Positions 62,482 to 64,000 of a DNA stretch of 64,000 nt are shown piece by piece. Where the stretch lies: positions 221,724 to 285,723 of the forward strand of contig JAGZIW010000002.1 of assembly GCA_018366035.1 (NCBI GenBank), read 5' to 3'. The DNA comes from Butyricicoccus pullicaecorum (GTDB taxonomy: Bacteria > Bacillota > Clostridia > Oscillospirales > Butyricicoccaceae). Under the pieces are notes generated by a model. It searched no databases. It was not told where the DNA came from and worked only from the letters and a program-made list of their open reading frames with translations. Each line of letters begins with the position of its first letter. Positions within the stretch are counted from its first letter, which is position 1. A program made the translations under genes and the position numbers.

Positions 62482-64000
62482 TTACCCCAACACTTCTTTA
62501 CAAATATCCACTGACTCCCGCGCATCTCGCGCATAAAAGTCTGCACCCATCTTTTTTGCATATTCTGGTGTCAGAACTGCACCGCCTACCCAGATTTTGC
62601 ACGGATGTTCACTGTTACGCAAGGCATGAATGGTTTCTTCCATATTCGCCAATGTTGTTGTCATCAGCGCCGACAGCCCAATCAGGTGCACATTTTCCCG
62701 AATCGCAGTTTGTACTACCGTTTCGATTGGAACATCTCGTCCAAGATCGATGACGCGATATCCATAATTTTCCACAATGGTTTTGACAATGTTCTTACCG
62801 ATATCATGGATATCTCCCTTGACCGTTGCAACGATCACGGTACCCTTACTGACCGCCACAGTTCCTTTTTGCGCCATCTCTGTGCGGATCACCTCAAACG
62901 CCTCCTGCGCCGCACCTGCTGAATTGATAAGCTGCGGCAGGAAAATTTCTCCGCGTTCAAAGCGTCCGCCTACCACATCAAGAGCAGGAATCAACAGCTC
63001 ATTTACAATATCCATCTCGGTCTTTCCCTGTGCCAAAAGCTGCACTGTCAAACGGCGCGCCTCATCTTTCAGCCCTTTGTCCACAGCGCGCGGCAGGGTC
63101 GTCTGTTCTTCATCTGCCTGTGGCGCGACTGCGGGTTCTGTTTCCTTCGTATAGGCAGCAATATAGGCTTCCGCATTGCGGTCACGATTGTAAAGTACAT
63201 TAAATGCACGTATGGTATCCATAATGGCAGCTGTATTCGGATTGACGATCGGTAAATCCAAGCCAGATGCCATCGCCAATGTTAAAAAGCTGGTTGTAAT
63301 CAGGGTTCGATTGGGCAGCCCAAACGAGATATTGGAAACCCCCAGTGTACAGTGCAGACCCAGACGATCGCGCACCATTTCCATGGCACGCAGAGTTTCA
63401 ACCGCCTTGTCCTGCTCTGCTGAAATGGTGAGCGTCAAACAGTCAATAAATACATCTTCTTTGGGAATTCCGTAAGCGCGCGCTGCTTTCAGAATACGCT
63501 CTGCAATGGCAAAACGCTGCTCCGCTGTTGCCGGAATCCCGTTTTGATCCATGGTCAGTCCAATCACAGCCGCACCATACTTCTTAACAATTGGCAAAAC
63601 CCGCTCTAAGACTTCTGGTTCTCCATTAACAGAATTGACGATTGCTTTACCGTTGACCACACGCAGGCCCGCCGCAAGGGCATCGCTGTTGGACGAGTCG
63701 ATTTGCAGCGGCAAATCTGTTACCGACTGGATTGCCTTCACCACGCGCACCATCATTTCCGGCTCGTCCACGCCCGGCAGTCCGACATTGACGTCTAAGA
63801 TATGCGCTCCTGCGTCTGCCTGTTCCACCGCCTGTGCGAGTATATAATCCAAATCCCCTTCTCTCAGCGCCTGCTGAAAACGCTTCTTTCCTGTGGGATT
63901 GATACGTTCTCCAATCACCCGCACACCATCGACTACAACCGTTTCTGTCGGAGTACATACTACCGTCCGGCGGTGAATTTCTCTTTGCTCCGGTATCTGC
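62482..64000 (-). CDS. MetH-type methionine synthase, pterin and cobalamin domains (5' end outside window)
   Basis: The frame continues without a stop to the right edge, so the gene is cut. An ATG-like start inside the window is not supported. The visible part has a pterin-binding domain beginning VDGVRVIGERINPTGKK. A B12 cap follows, then a cobalamin-binding domain with DIHDIGKNIV (axial His) and GLSALMTTTLANM. An N-terminal homocysteine methyltransferase domain would lie outside the window. No reactivation domain follows, as in the shorter clostridial MetH. Confidence 0.9.
   Translation of the reverse strand, partial: QIPEQREIHRRTVVCTPTETVVVDGVRVIGERINPTGKKRFQQALREGDLDYILAQAVEQADAGAHILDVNVGLPGVDEPEMMVRVVKAIQSVTDLPLQIDSSNSDALAAGLRVVNGKAIVNSVNGEPEVLERVLPIVKKYGAAVIGLTMDQNGIPATAEQRFAIAERILKAARAYGIPKEDVFIDCLTLTISAEQDKAVETLRAMEMVRDRLGLHCTLGVSNISFGLPNRTLITTSFLTLAMASGLDLPIVNPNTAAIMDTIRAFNVLYNRDRNAEAYIAAYTKETEPAVAPQADEEQTTLPRAVDKGLKDEARRLTVQLLAQGKTEMDIVNELLIPALDVVGGRFERGEIFLPQLINSAGAAQEAFEVIRTEMAQKGTVAVSKGTVIVATVKGDIHDIGKNIVKTIVENYGYRVIDLGRDVPIETVVQTAIRENVHLIGLSALMTTTLANMEETIHALRNSEHPCKIWVGGAVLTPEYAKKMGADFYARDARESVDICKEVLG

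Overview
The window reads as the chromosome of a spore-forming, low-to-mid GC Gram-positive of class Clostridia, probably near Oscillospiraceae/Butyricicoccaceae. The evidence is an IspH fused to ribosomal protein S1 domains, GatCAB tRNA amidation, PlsY/PlsC lipid genes, scpA-scpB beside a site-2 protease, and the sporulation genes yunB, gerW (ytfJ) and sigK. The taxonomic placement is an inference from gene content.

Positions 1-37,100 are mostly housekeeping genes on the minus strand. They comprise murB; a yceD(DUF177)-rpmF-DUF512-der-plsY-gpsA operon; rluA; a five-gene tRNA cluster (Val-Asp-Phe-Gly-Cys); yerC-methyltransferase-hslO; ligA-gatC-gatA-gatB with a small EF-Tu-domain-II-like protein; yunB; rluB-murR/rpiR-BaiN-like flavoprotein-cmk-plsC-ispH/rpsA; dacF; and site-2 protease-scpA-scpB-DUF2953-gerW. 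Next come a HIT protein, an FkbM methyltransferase, a Ser/aromatic-rich protein translationally coupled to a putative glycosyltransferase, an apparently metal-regulated flavodoxin/DUF3793 operon, tRNA-Ser, an MnmM-like methyltransferase, an aminotransferase, and a GntR-ABC operon. Two decayed genes are present, at 7410-7879 and 10622-10836.

The outstanding feature is 37,316-46,386. The mother-cell sigma factor gene sigK is broken into three pieces (5' segment 37316-37501, a 138-bp middle segment 42178-42315, 3' segment 46030-46386) by two different skin-like elements. Each element has its own large serine recombinase. Element 1 (about 4.68 kb) carries a leftward recombinase, a 42-residue SHOCT-like protein and a FapA-CheX-CheY cluster. 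Element 2 (about 3.71 kb) carries FUSC and MarR genes, a 66-residue unknown protein and a rightward recombinase. Removing both at the short repeats CAAGA and AAATG restores a continuous 225-codon SigK. Element 2 sits at the position of the classical Bacillus subtilis skin (the Ile-Glu-Asn-Glu codons). Its predicted excised junction is a striking inverted repeat, which supports the boundary call. I know of no description of a sigK split twice, but I could not search for one.

From 46,400 onward lie a zinc-ribbon protein, a two-component system with an ABC/FtsX exporter, an SCP2-domain protein, an OGG1-like glycosylase, a secreted CBM9-like protein, a second ABC/FtsX module next to a LytTR/GHKL two-component system, a CBS protein and methionine-synthesis genes (HMT-MTHFR fusion and the 3' part of a MetH-type gene cut by the window edge).
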